A DNA stretch of 64,000 bases from Victivallis sp. Marseille-Q1083 (lineage in GTDB: Bacteria; Verrucomicrobiota; Lentisphaeria; Victivallales; Victivallaceae). The notes under the pieces are model-generated. The model ran no database searches. It was not told where the DNA came from and saw only the letters and a list, made by a program, of their open reading frames with translations. Position 1 is the stretch's first letter; each line of letters begins with the position of its first letter. Where the stretch lies: NCBI RefSeq assembly GCF_903645315.1, contig NZ_CAHJXL010000001.1, forward strand, positions 3,112,083 through 3,176,082, read 5' to 3'. A program made the translations under genes and the position numbers. Shown here in pieces: positions 16,944-25,145 of the stretch.

Positions 16944-17582
16944 TCAACCCCTTTCGGTTTCAGGTAACTGCGATGCGTGAAAGCAGTTACAATTAAATGG
17001 TGTAGCTTCCTTGGTATTGATCTTGGCAATGTAGGAGCCGAAGCGGATCGCTTCCTCCTGAAGCGCCCGATTGTTTCGCGTGACGATCAAACCATGATTG
17101 ATCTGCTGGCTGTGATAAACGCTTTGATCTTTGTGGATCAGATACGGTGAAATCGTTGCTTGAGCTCCCGGATTGAATTTACAAATTGCCTTGACCCATA
17201 GCCATTTGGCTTCCTTCATCCGGTTAAAATACTGAATACGGTTGGCATCCAGAAACAGTACAAAATGGTAATGTGGATTCTTGGATGTGTGCTGTTCCCG
17301 AACCCAAACATACTGAGGCGAAAAACCGTGCATCATCAGCTTGCGTCGGTATTCTTCCATAAAGTATTGGAAGCACTGGTTGCTCTTTTCCGCATCCACT
17401 TCGTCCGGATATTTGGCAACCAGCCTTATCATCAGCACCTTGCCGTGGACTGAAAGTTGATACTCCAGCCGATCAATCAACCGATCAAGGATGGCGGTAT
17501 AAAATCCTTTGCCGGGTCCGTTGTAATCAAGCAGTGGATAATCTCGGTAGTTTGAATCACGTGTAATTGCTAGTTTGCTCAT
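16944..17582 (-). CDS. Inovirus Gp2-like / YagK-YfjJ family replication protein
   Basis: 212 residues from ATG 17582 behind AAAAGGAGCCGCAGAAT. The sequence has the family layout: N-terminal RDSNYRDYPLLDYNGPGKGF, a central NPHYHFVLFLD strand with the His-x-His pair of HUH-like replication proteins, and a C-terminal GSYIAKINTKE segment. Members are found in inovirus-like and P4-like elements and are thought to start replication. It is the first gene of a three-gene minus-strand operon (helicase, HTH protein). A separate C-terminal remnant of the same family lies on the plus strand at 17731-18045. Confidence 0.85.
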   Translation of the reverse strand: MSKLAITRDSNYRDYPLLDYNGPGKGFYTAILDRLIDRLEYQLSVHGKVLMIRLVAKYPDEVDAEKSNQCFQYFMEEYRRKLMMHGFSPQYVWVREQHTSKNPHYHFVLFLDANRIQYFNRMKEAKWLWVKAICKFNPGAQATISPYLIHKDQSVYHSQQINHGLIVTRNNRALQEEAIRFGSYIAKINTKEATPFNCNCFHASQLPETERG

Positions 17583-17730
17583 ATTCTGCGGCTCCTTTTC
17601 TCCGCATAATATTGAGGCGAATCATGCAAGTATATATTCAGTATTAAAACCAACGATACATGAGCCATATTAAGCCAATAATATATTAGCCATCTAAAAC
17701 TAATGGTATTACAATGATTCTAAAAACTAA

Positions 17731-18045
17731 CAGTGTCTTACCCCGACCCAGAATATCCACGATCACATCCAGACGGCAGAACGGTTGTGGGAGAAGACGC
17801 TGAACCTTCATCCGAAGCATGATGACGCAGGACGGACAACCAGCTACGGACTGATTGACGATTGTATGAGGAACCGGCAAGGTCAGCCGCAGGAGAACGG
17901 TGTTATGCTCCGCAAGGATGATCCCGAATATGAACGCAAATACGACCAGTGTTTCCGACGTTGCAGCTACCTCGCCAAAGTCAACCAGAAAGATTCCTCC
18001 CCCAAGCATCAACGGGAACTATTCTCATCCCGTATTCAACATTAA
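17731..18045 (+). pseudogene. Gp2-like replication protein, C-terminal remnant
   Basis: An open frame after a TAA at 17728 reads HIQTAERLWEKTLNLHPKHD, a short linker, then DPEYERKYDQCFRRCSYLAK and a basic end. This matches the C-terminal part of inovirus Gp2/YagK-YfjJ proteins (RLW..L, FRR.SYLAK). No start codon or N-terminal two thirds is present. It points away from the intact Gp2-like gene at 16944-17582 and is a degraded second copy. Confidence 0.6.
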
Positions 18046-18063
18046 CATTGAAAGGCTATCACC

Positions 18064-18732
18064 ATGACCGAACAAGAACTGAACGTATTCCTCGACCTGG
18101 AATGGAACTGTGCAGCTTTTACTCCCGAAGAGCCATCTGTTTCCGCTCCGCTCTCTCCGAAGCAGTGGGCACGCATCATCTCCCGACACCCGGAGCTTCA
18201 GGAACTCTGCCCCTTCTCCGAGTTCACCTCGGACGAGTGGCTCACCGTTCTTGAAAAGCAGCCATCGCTTGCATGGCGGTGTATGTACTGGAAAGATTTC
18301 ACCCCCGCTAAATGGCAGCGTCTGTTACGGCATCAACCGACCTTATTGCATTACTGCGAAATACCGGATCATCCGGCTATACGGGGCGGATTACTGGCAA
18401 GTGACAGTTATTTCAGCACAGATATCGATACGCATGATTTCACTCTGGGCGACTGGTTCTGGGTCGTCAAGCATAATCCGGGCATTTGGTATAACTGCCC
18501 CTGTCAGGAACAGTTCACGAAACCGATGTGGTGGAGCATCCTTTACAGTTCAGCCGAGTTGCTGACGGAGTGCCCGTGCCTTGACCAGTTCAGCGATGAG
18601 GACTGGCGCAGACTCAACATCCTTCCGAAGTTGAAGTCACGGATACGCAATGGCGAGCAGTTCCGGAAGCTGATCGATCTGGTCAGGCATCCGTTTCGCA
18701 ACCTCAAGTTCGATGACGACCTGCCGCTGTAG
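18064..18732 (+). CDS. Trp/Cys-repeat protein
   Basis: A 222-residue protein made largely of 25-30 residue repeats with the pattern F(T/S)xxxWxxLLxxxPxLxxxC (for example FTSDEWLTVLEKQPSLAWRC, FTPAKWQRLLRHQPTLLHYC, FTKPMWWSILYSSAELLTEC, FSDEDWRRLNILPKL). The Trp and Pro spacing suggests a helical solenoid for protein binding. There is no signal peptide. It follows the Gp2 remnant by 18 bases. Family not recognised and function unknown. Confidence 0.75.
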   Translation: MTEQELNVFLDLEWNCAAFTPEEPSVSAPLSPKQWARIISRHPELQELCPFSEFTSDEWLTVLEKQPSLAWRCMYWKDFTPAKWQRLLRHQPTLLHYCEIPDHPAIRGGLLASDSYFSTDIDTHDFTLGDWFWVVKHNPGIWYNCPCQEQFTKPMWWSILYSSAELLTECPCLDQFSDEDWRRLNILPKLKSRIRNGEQFRKLIDLVRHPFRNLKFDDDLPL

Positions 18733-18752
18733 TTCCGTAAATGAAGCGATAT

Positions 18753-18774
18753 GATCCCTGTCACAGCAGGGATC
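18753..18774 (+). repeat. CCCTG/CAGGG hairpin, copy 1
   Basis: GATCCCTG pairs with CAGGGATC around a six-base loop and is followed by TTGATC. Two similar elements lie at 21762-21781 and 30453-30472, each after an ATGAAG motif and before a WTYGAT motif. It is in the 194-base gap after the Trp-repeat gene, which also has further short inverted repeats. Confidence 0.5.
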
Positions 18775-18926
18775 TTGATCGTTCTCTCTGGCATCGGGAA
18801 GGCATCCTGATCTACGGTACACCGGCTCGTGAACGGTGTAGTAAAAAAGTATTCGCAATCGCTATCCGATGAGCCGGAACACGGTGTTCGCTGGCTCGTT
18901 TCAATCAACAACACGAGGATAGGATT

Positions 18927-19301
18927 ATGAAAAGATCCAATGAACTCTCCAACACGCAACCCGCACCACAACCCAAGCAAGCCGCAACCAAGACAATCGA
19001 GATCGTACTGGAAATGCCGTCATTCATCACCGACACCACTGCCCGCAAGATGGCCGTTAAACACTTTGTCAACTATGCAGAAAAGAACTATTCCAAAGCA
19101 GCGGAACAACTGGAGCCCTTTCTCAACGGAGCGACCTGTTCTGTGAATGAATCGGGGCACCTGAAGATCGAACGGGAGGTGCCAGCCAACTTCCCGCCTC
19201 GCAGACTAAGCGTGCTCTGTCACAAGGCCGAAGAGGTCTGGAGCAGCAGTCTGCCCTCCCTGCTTGAAAGCAATGGCATGATCAAATGTGAAATCAAATA
19301 A
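18927..19301 (+). CDS. Small paralogue pair, member 1
   Basis: A 124-residue soluble protein. A polar Pro/Gln-rich N-terminus leads to a core with the pattern (I/F)V(L/M)(E/K)MP, a helix, CSVNESGHLKIE and a C-terminal WSSSLPSLLESNGMIKCEIK. The next gene shares the same order (VMKMPNCVVD, CTVDEDGNPHF, WRNSIFDIFLKSGMVNFNVK), so the two arose by tandem duplication. No known family was recognised. Confidence 0.7.
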   Translation: MKRSNELSNTQPAPQPKQAATKTIEIVLEMPSFITDTTARKMAVKHFVNYAEKNYSKAAEQLEPFLNGATCSVNESGHLKIEREVPANFPPRRLSVLCHKAEEVWSSSLPSLLESNGMIKCEIK

Positions 19302-19322
19302 CCGGACAGGGGATAACTTACC

Positions 19323-19736
19323 ATGAACAAACGTAAAAGCGACATTGACGGTTCCCGCTTGCAAGAGGATGGTTCCGATACAGCGACTGACCCGATAGCA
19401 CCTGAGTGCGAAGAAGACGCTTCTGAGCATCAGATTGACTTCGTCATGAAGATGCCAAACTGTGTGGTTGACCCTGAGAGCAGAGAGCAGCTCATCCGGT
19501 ATTTTCAGCAACAAGCGGGAAGCACTTACTGCTGGAAAGAGATCGGCGACTTTCTGGAGACAGCGGAATGCACTGTTGACGAAGACGGGAATCCGCACTT
19601 CACCAATCGGTCTGGTACACTGAAAGACTTGACATTACAGGAAACCATGACCGAGCTTGACTGGGCATGGCGTAACTCTATCTTCGATATCTTCCTGAAA
19701 TCTGGCATGGTCAACTTCAACGTGAAACCTCAATAA
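19323..19736 (+). CDS. Small paralogue pair, member 2
   Basis: A 137-residue acidic protein, 21 bases after its paralogue and in the same operon. A disordered, Glu/Asp-rich N-terminus of about 35 residues precedes the shared core. Duplicated small acidic proteins in accessory islands can be regulators or decoys, but nothing in the sequence assigns a role. The operon ends in the strong hairpin at 19742-19779. Confidence 0.7.
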   Translation: MNKRKSDIDGSRLQEDGSDTATDPIAPECEEDASEHQIDFVMKMPNCVVDPESREQLIRYFQQQAGSTYCWKEIGDFLETAECTVDEDGNPHFTNRSGTLKDLTLQETMTELDWAWRNSIFDIFLKSGMVNFNVKPQ

Positions 19737-19741
19737 CACAA

Positions 19742-19779
19742 GATCATCAGTTGGAGGCAACGGCTTCCAACTGATGATC
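19742..19779 (+). terminator. Strong hairpin after paralogue pair
   Basis: GATCATCAGTTGGA at 19742-19755 pairs perfectly with TCCAACTGATGATC at 19766-19779. It lies directly after the stop at 19736 and probably ends the transcript, although the T-tract is weak. The rest of the gap to 20048 holds no recognisable gene. Confidence 0.55.
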
Positions 19780-20048
19780 GACCGTTTGTTTCTGACAGAG
19801 CATGTTTTATGCCCGGTATAGCAGGGATGTTGGATTTACTGACGATGCTGATTTGACCATCTCTGCCCGGTAGTCTACAACCATCGAAATGAGCTGTTCC
19901 TGTAAGTCATTTCAGGGCATCCTCCAGCTTGACAACTACCCCGGTTTACACAATCAACATCTGCATGGAGAGCAAATATAAAATAATTATAACATGTTGA
20001 TTATTAATATATTACAGTCAAACCACACAATCGGGCAAGTATCATATT

Positions 20049-21605
20049 CTACTCTACGACATCCTCGGTCTGCCAGTCGATGAGCTGGCCTTTCTCCGAA
20101 TCGAAGTTGACTCCGATCATCGTGATCTTCTTCGAGGACTGAAGATACTTCTTGAAGTAGGCTTTTTCCTTGATCTGCGACAACGCAGTATCGTCATCGT
20201 CCAGCTTGAACTCAAACAGATAGATATGATCGTCCGTCTGGACAACCGCATCGATCCGACCGTCGTTCGTGCAGGACTCGGCTTCGACGTTGAATCCGAG
20301 CAGCCGGAAGATCGCGTAGAAGACGGACTGGAACGTCGCTTCACTCTTCTTGTGGATCGTGTAAGGCACCCCGGCGAAGAACGATTCGAGAACCTTCCTT
20401 GCCTGATTCAGATTGCCCTCCAGGAACGCGGTTGCAAGATCAGCGGAGAAGCTGCTGACCTCTCGCTGTGTTCTGCCTACATAACTGTTCAGCAGATAGG
20501 TGCTGAAAGATTCTGCCACTTCCTCATTCGGGAAGTCGAGCCAGAACCAGCGTTTGTTGAAACGAATCTCACTGGATTTGATCGTCAGATACCCCGTCTG
20601 CAACAGCAGCGTTACAGGATCGATATTGGGTATCTCGAACGCATCGAACGTCACACCGGGAACCGCTTTCGATACCGCATCCTCAAAGTTGAAGTCGGTC
20701 TTCTTGGCAAGCTCCATCAGGAACGAAGGCGTTCCGGTGGCGAACCAGTAATTGTCAAACTTGCCGTCATTCTCAAAGAACTTCGCAATGGACACCGGGT
20801 TGTAGACCGTTTCCGAAGTCTCCTCGAAACAGTAGCCGTCATACCACACCTTGAGTTTCCGTTTCAGCTCCTCCACCGAAACTTTCTGATCCTGTGCGGT
20901 CGCTTCGATCCGGTCGCTGAAATAATGTTCCAGTTCCGATTGCGTATAACCGAACATCGTCGCATAGTCGGAACGCATGGTGATGTCCGTAAGATTATTC
21001 AGATCGGAGAACAGCGATACATGGCAGAACTTCGTCACTCCCGTGATGAATACGAAACGTTCCAAATCCTCGCAGGTCTTGATCGTTGAATAGAACCCTT
21101 TCAAAACACCGAGAATCGCATCGGCTTCCGGATTCGTCACATTGTTCAAGATCGGTTTGTCATATTCATCAATAAGAATGACCACCTTTCCACGCTTGCT
21201 CAATGCTGAAATCAGGGATTCAAAGCGTGTAGCATAGGACTGACCGCGCAGCGTTACATTATGCTCTGCCGCGACATCGCACAGTCTGTCCTCAATGAAG
21301 CTTTCCAAAGCCTGGGGTGTTTTGGCAGAACAGTTGCCCATATCAAAATGAATGACCGGATATGATTTCCAGTCATACTCTTTCTTTGAGATCGCCAAGC
21401 CGTCGAACAGCTCCTTGCGTCCCTCAAAGATCGCTTTGAGAGTGGAAACCATCAAGGACTTGCCGAACCGACGGGGACGCGACAGGAAGTAGATGCCCTT
21501 ATAGGAACGAACGAGCTTCCAGACATATTCAGTCTTATCAACATACAGGTATTTCCCCTGCCGGAGATCGGCAAATGCGTAAACACTGTCTGTGAGTTCC
21601 TTCAT
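20049..21605 (-). CDS. AAA-ATPase-like / PD-(D/E)XK nuclease superfamily protein
   Basis: 518 residues with the layout of the common two-domain family: N-terminal AAA-ATPase-like domain (YVDKTEYVWKLV, P-loop-like SRPRRFGKSLM, VVILIDEYDKPI as Walker B) and C-terminal PD-(D/E)XK nuclease domain (GRIDAVVQTDDHIYLFEFKL, with the Asp and ExK). Members are abundant in gut bacteria and often spread with mobile DNA. A DNA-acting role is likely but unproven. The gene is alone on the minus strand, back to back with the plus-strand operon starting near 21935. Confidence 0.93.
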   Translation of the reverse strand: MKELTDSVYAFADLRQGKYLYVDKTEYVWKLVRSYKGIYFLSRPRRFGKSLMVSTLKAIFEGRKELFDGLAISKKEYDWKSYPVIHFDMGNCSAKTPQALESFIEDRLCDVAAEHNVTLRGQSYATRFESLISALSKRGKVVILIDEYDKPILNNVTNPEADAILGVLKGFYSTIKTCEDLERFVFITGVTKFCHVSLFSDLNNLTDITMRSDYATMFGYTQSELEHYFSDRIEATAQDQKVSVEELKRKLKVWYDGYCFEETSETVYNPVSIAKFFENDGKFDNYWFATGTPSFLMELAKKTDFNFEDAVSKAVPGVTFDAFEIPNIDPVTLLLQTGYLTIKSSEIRFNKRWFWLDFPNEEVAESFSTYLLNSYVGRTQREVSSFSADLATAFLEGNLNQARKVLESFFAGVPYTIHKKSEATFQSVFYAIFRLLGFNVEAESCTNDGRIDAVVQTDDHIYLFEFKLDDDDTALSQIKEKAYFKKYLQSSKKITMIGVNFDSEKGQLIDWQTEDVVE

Positions 21606-21899
21606 CGGTCATATCCTCCAATACCTTACTATACAGCAATTCCAATGATTTTCAAGCATGGGTGCGACAAGATTGCTATGAGTTCAGTTCCTCCCTGAAG
21701 ACAACCGGTCTTCAGGGAGGAATTGCCATCTGTCATGATGAAGCCGAAAACGTCAACTTTTGTCCCTGTGCCAGCAGGGACTTTCGATCTCCAAACCGTC
21801 TGTTTTGCGCTTCTCTGCTCTACTGTCTTCGGGGGGCGAATTGAAGGGATGTTAACCTTGCCAACACGAACATTCTTTCAGCAATTATAACGATGTGAT
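21606..21899. other. Spacer with two strong hairpins
   Basis: No gene is supported. A perfect 15-bp hairpin (21688-21702 with 21708-21722, loop AACCG) carries an inner CCCTGAAG/CTTCAGGG, and a second CCCTG/CAGGG hairpin follows at 21762-21781. Both lie between divergent genes, so neither is an obvious terminator for a plus-strand gene. Confidence 0.5.
21762..21781 (+). repeat. CCCTG/CAGGG hairpin, copy 2
   Basis: GTCCCTG pairs with CAGGGAC around TGCCAG and is followed by TTTCGATC. The upstream GATGAAGCCGAAAACG resembles GATGAAGTTGAAATCG before copy 3 at 30453-30472, and both lie 21 bases before the stem. Confidence 0.5.
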
Positions 21900-21928
21900 T
21901 TGACAAAGCCGCGAATGTCCCATATATT
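21900..21928 (+). promoter_or_regulatory. Strong sigma-70-type promoter
   Basis: TTGACA at 21900-21905 and TATATT at 21923-21928 are separated by exactly 17 bases. The predicted start near 21935 gives a leader of about 330 bases before the first gene at 22264, containing the structured element at 22028-22145. Confidence 0.75.
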
Positions 21929-22027
21929 ACAGACGTTCTTGTAACGCACTAATCTAACAGGAGGTTATGAACTGACCAGAGTATCAATAATCAATTGACA
22001 ATCAGATAACGTAAACTTTAAGTAGGT

Positions 22028-22167
22028 TTCACCTAAGGAAACGCCAAAACTCCGTGAATCAAACCTGCGACTTGAGTTTGCGCCCAAGCTTGGGCGCTCT
22101 CTGTTCGTATAGGTTTGATAGGCATTGGCGTGCCTCTTAGGTGAATACAGCAGAGGGCGTCTTTTTT
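22028..22167 (+). ncRNA. Structured 5' leader with attenuator-like terminator
   Basis: Four nested or stacked stems can be drawn by eye. P1 is TTCACCTAAG (22028-22037) with CTTAGGTGAA (22136-22145). P2 is ACGCCAA (22041-22047) with TTGGCGT (22125-22131). P3 is ATCAAACCT (22058-22066) with AGGTTTGAT (22111-22119). P4 is GCGCCCA/TGGGCGC (22080-22097). Just downstream, CCTCT (22133-22137) can pair with AGAGG (22152-22156) ahead of six Ts (22162-22167), and this stem competes with the 3' strand of P1. The layout is that of a riboswitch or attenuator. No known riboswitch class was recognised. Confidence 0.6.
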
Positions 22168-22263
22168 ATGTCTGTGATTGATTCAGAACCACCCATACTC
22201 ATTTCAGGCATATTACGAAGCCCTCCGGTCAAAAGTGGTAGATCACACGCAAGGAGGCACGTA

Positions 22264-23256
22264 ATGGATACCCCTGACTTCAAAGAACATTTCAGTTCGC
22301 TGCTCACCGAGAGCGAAGAACATCTGTCCACGCTGGATCAGTTCCTGGCGGAACGTCTAGCTCAAGTGGAGATCAACGATCCGCAAACCGTCATCACAGG
22401 CATCGACGCGGTTCTCGACTCCATCGACCGCAATCACGAGAACCTGACCGCAAGCAAACAGACCGGAACAAGCCGTACCGCCTGGCTTCAGCAGAACCTG
22501 ACGGAACAGACCTCCTCCCTGAAAGAGAATCAGGCGGCAACCCTGATCGACACCATTACCGGTTCCATGACCGGAGAGACCTCAGCTACTATAAATGAAA
22601 ACGGCTCCTTCTCCGGACTGGATGCCGTGGAGAAGGTGCGCAATCTGGATCAGGCGTTGATCGCGACCACCTGTCAGGCGCAAGCCGAGCTTCAGAACGC
22701 CGTCCTCAGCGCTCCCGATGACACCATCCGGGAAAGCCGATTGATGCAGCAGGCCATCGAAGGGAAAGACCCGGTCGCCTTCAAACAGATCAGGAAGATC
22801 GCAGCGGTCTGCCTGATGACAATGGGATTGGAGAAGCCACTGGATTACGTTTCCGCTTCCATGTTCGCAGACCGAGGCATCTTCTCTGTGTTGACTGACT
22901 TCGCGGTCGGTTCCGGTGAGTGCAATGAAACCGATGCTGTGGAACGGTTGATCGACCGTGGTGCGGCTCAACTCAAGACATGGCTTGAAGTGACTGTTCC
23001 ACGTCTGGTAGATGCCGGTCTTACGGCAATTTCAACCTATGTGGTAGCGCATTGTCCCGCTGCGGCTCCGGTGGTTGCCAAGGTCGCCCCCGTTGTTCGT
23101 TCATTGTGTCAAATGGCTGCCATCCCAGCCATTCGCAAAGGTGCGGAGAAGATTCAAGCTGCGGCGAAGTCATGGTGGCAGAAGCTGAAGAACAAGAGCA
23201 ATAGCGCTTTCGTAAAGATTGTCAATACGGCAACGAATTTTCTGGCCGCTGATTAA
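22264..23256 (+). CDS. Helical protein, first gene of the cassette operon
   Basis: ATG 22264 follows CAAGGAGGCACGTA; the frame is open back to GTG 22141 and includes ATG 22168, but those starts lack a good site. The product (330 residues) is almost entirely helical, with Gln/Glu-rich amphipathic stretches in the first half (LAERLAQVEI, TAWLQQNLTEQTSSL) and a hydrophobic helix pair (about residues 235-290; VVAHCPAAAPVVAKVAPVV) before a basic C-terminus. This resembles membrane-inserting or scaffolding proteins in general form. No family was recognised. It leads the operon controlled by the structured leader. Confidence 0.7.
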   Translation: MDTPDFKEHFSSLLTESEEHLSTLDQFLAERLAQVEINDPQTVITGIDAVLDSIDRNHENLTASKQTGTSRTAWLQQNLTEQTSSLKENQAATLIDTITGSMTGETSATINENGSFSGLDAVEKVRNLDQALIATTCQAQAELQNAVLSAPDDTIRESRLMQQAIEGKDPVAFKQIRKIAAVCLMTMGLEKPLDYVSASMFADRGIFSVLTDFAVGSGECNETDAVERLIDRGAAQLKTWLEVTVPRLVDAGLTAISTYVVAHCPAAAPVVAKVAPVVRSLCQMAAIPAIRKGAEKIQAAAKSWWQKLKNKSNSAFVKIVNTATNFLAAD

Positions 23257-23274
23257 GATTGGAGAGATACGGAT

Positions 23275-25122
23275 ATGGTACGTTTACCATTGCTGATTAA
23301 CAAACAGAGGATCAAGACTCTCGAAGAACTGCGGGAGAACTTCAATCTTACAGAGCTGATCGAACGCTATAAAGGAGGTCAGCTACGTGCATGGCTGAAC
23401 TGCTGGGACTTCAGTTCTGAACTGGAACAACTGGAAGCCATCTCTCCTGATTTACCGGAATTAAAACTGCTGGAAGCCCTGTGTCGTATCTTCGGAGTCG
23501 AAGGGGAGGCAAAAGAGCAAGCGCTGACCGCCTTCAAAGAAGAACAGGAGAAGCGGGATGAGGAAGCGAAGCGTCGCAAGGAACAGCTGGAAGCGGAAGA
23601 ACGAGCCAGGACAAGCATCGCAAAACCTTTAACATTGGACGAAATTGAATTCGACTGGCAGGAAGGTATAACGCTGAATAAAGAAAGCCTGTATGACATA
23701 AACGTTGGAGAAGATCGCTTTTTTGCTCTTTCAGATTATAATTACGAACGTATATCAATTTATAGCTATGATGGAATTCATTGGGAGCCCTCCTCAAGTT
23801 GTATCAATAGTACCATGAGAACTACCATGTTCTCCAATGGTTTTTTCATTATTACAGGGGATACAAGTTATCAATATAGCAGAGACGCTATCAACTGGAG
23901 TAAGGAGATCATTATTGATGATGAACTTGTACATATCCGAAAAATTCTTTGGACAGGCAGTCAATATGTTGCGTTAGGGGAAATAGTCCAGAATTACCAT
24001 TATACCGAAAGTGGTACTTTCTTATCAAGAACAAAGTCAGCTTATTATAACAAACCCGTTATCTATGTTTCTGATTCAATTACCGGTCCATGGCACAAAG
24101 AGTCAATCGGGAATTACTGTCAAGGCGATTTGATTTATGACATTATTATTTTAAATGGAACGTTCTGTTTGGGAGGAGAAGTAGACACACACTATGCAAT
24201 AAACACAGAGCAACAATCTGATGAAGACAGCATTATTCTTTACACGGGACATTCTTTTATGGAGTTAAAACGCAGTGTAATCACTGGGTTGTTTGGGATG
24301 GTGAGTTTCTACCGCCACAAGAATAAGTGCTTCTTTAATACTGACGAAGGGGAATGGGGATATCTTGATGACGTGCGTTATGATTTGATTTCTCGTGATG
24401 TATGGTGTAGAACTGTTACAGACTGCTTCATAATTTCATCAAACCAGAAACACATTCATATTTCTGTTGACGGGGTCAACTGGCGAAAGCTGAACGCTCC
24501 CTTGCAGAATGGCAAGATGGCTTATCTGGCTGGCAAGTTGCTTATTACGGATGGGAACAAGATCGCTGTCGGAACCTTGAAGATTGCTCATAAGGACAAT
24601 ACGTCAAGCCGTTCGACTCATTCCTCCAATACTTCAATAGAAGATCGTGATTTGCATTACAACGTGGAACTCAATGCCGAAGAGGCGAAAACCGGAACGA
24701 TCAAGGAAGTTATTGTTACACGCTCAGAGACCTGCTCTTTATGCTCCGGTTCCGGGCGTGAGTCCGGTGCCGGAGAAAGGAGCTGCTCCAACTGCAATGG
24801 ATACGGCTTGGTGCAAGGAAGCAAATCCATCAAGGTTCGGATTCCGGCTGATGTCAAATCCGGTGCCAAGCTTCGGATTCAGGGACAAGGTAATGCCGGA
24901 TGTGGAGAAGCGCAACCCGGAAACTTGTATGTGCATATCACCGTTGTAGAGCAAACGAGAGTTTATCAATCCCGATACCAACAACCAGTTGAAGACTCCG
25001 ATCATACCAAACCGTTGGATAGGATCATTGATTCAATAAATCCGCTTAAGAATCCAACGGTATTGATTTCTCCAACAGCCGGTGTCGTCAAAGCCGTTAC
25101 TAATATACTCAAGAACAAATGA
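23275..25122 (+). CDS. BNR-repeat protein fused to DnaJ zinc-finger/C-terminal domain
   Basis: 615 residues in three parts. Residues 1-115 are an N-terminal module shared with the next gene (RLPLLINKQRIKTLEELREN, GGQLRAWL) followed by a charged coiled coil. Residues about 120-440 hold Asp-box-like repeats (SYDGIHWEP, YSRDAINWSK, SVDGVNWRKL), suggesting a beta-propeller. Residues about 480-560 form a DnaJ-type zinc finger with two CxxCxGxG-like units (CSLCSGSG, CSNCNGYG) and the DnaJ substrate-binding strand (VRIPADVKSGAKLRIQGQG, GNLYVHITV). There is no J domain. The fusion suggests client recognition coupled to chaperone-like binding, with the AAA+ protein downstream as a possible motor. Confidence 0.85.
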   Translation: MVRLPLLINKQRIKTLEELRENFNLTELIERYKGGQLRAWLNCWDFSSELEQLEAISPDLPELKLLEALCRIFGVEGEAKEQALTAFKEEQEKRDEEAKRRKEQLEAEERARTSIAKPLTLDEIEFDWQEGITLNKESLYDINVGEDRFFALSDYNYERISIYSYDGIHWEPSSSCINSTMRTTMFSNGFFIITGDTSYQYSRDAINWSKEIIIDDELVHIRKILWTGSQYVALGEIVQNYHYTESGTFLSRTKSAYYNKPVIYVSDSITGPWHKESIGNYCQGDLIYDIIILNGTFCLGGEVDTHYAINTEQQSDEDSIILYTGHSFMELKRSVITGLFGMVSFYRHKNKCFFNTDEGEWGYLDDVRYDLISRDVWCRTVTDCFIISSNQKHIHISVDGVNWRKLNAPLQNGKMAYLAGKLLITDGNKIAVGTLKIAHKDNTSSRSTHSSNTSIEDRDLHYNVELNAEEAKTGTIKEVIVTRSETCSLCSGSGRESGAGERSCSNCNGYGLVQGSKSIKVRIPADVKSGAKLRIQGQGNAGCGEAQPGNLYVHITVVEQTRVYQSRYQQPVEDSDHTKPLDRIIDSINPLKNPTVLISPTAGVVKAVTNILKNK

Positions 25123-25145
25123 TACTAAGACCGGAGACAACAAAC

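Noticed and set aside
17583-17730. Possible origin in the AT-rich gap between Gp2-like genes
   Set aside because: Only short TTAGCC/TTAAGCC-like repeats were seen; not enough for a call.
21957-21975. Two-codon leader ORF (ATG-AAC-TGA) after AGGAGG
   Set aside because: The Shine-Dalgarno lies only two bases from the ATG, too close for normal initiation; it may be chance.
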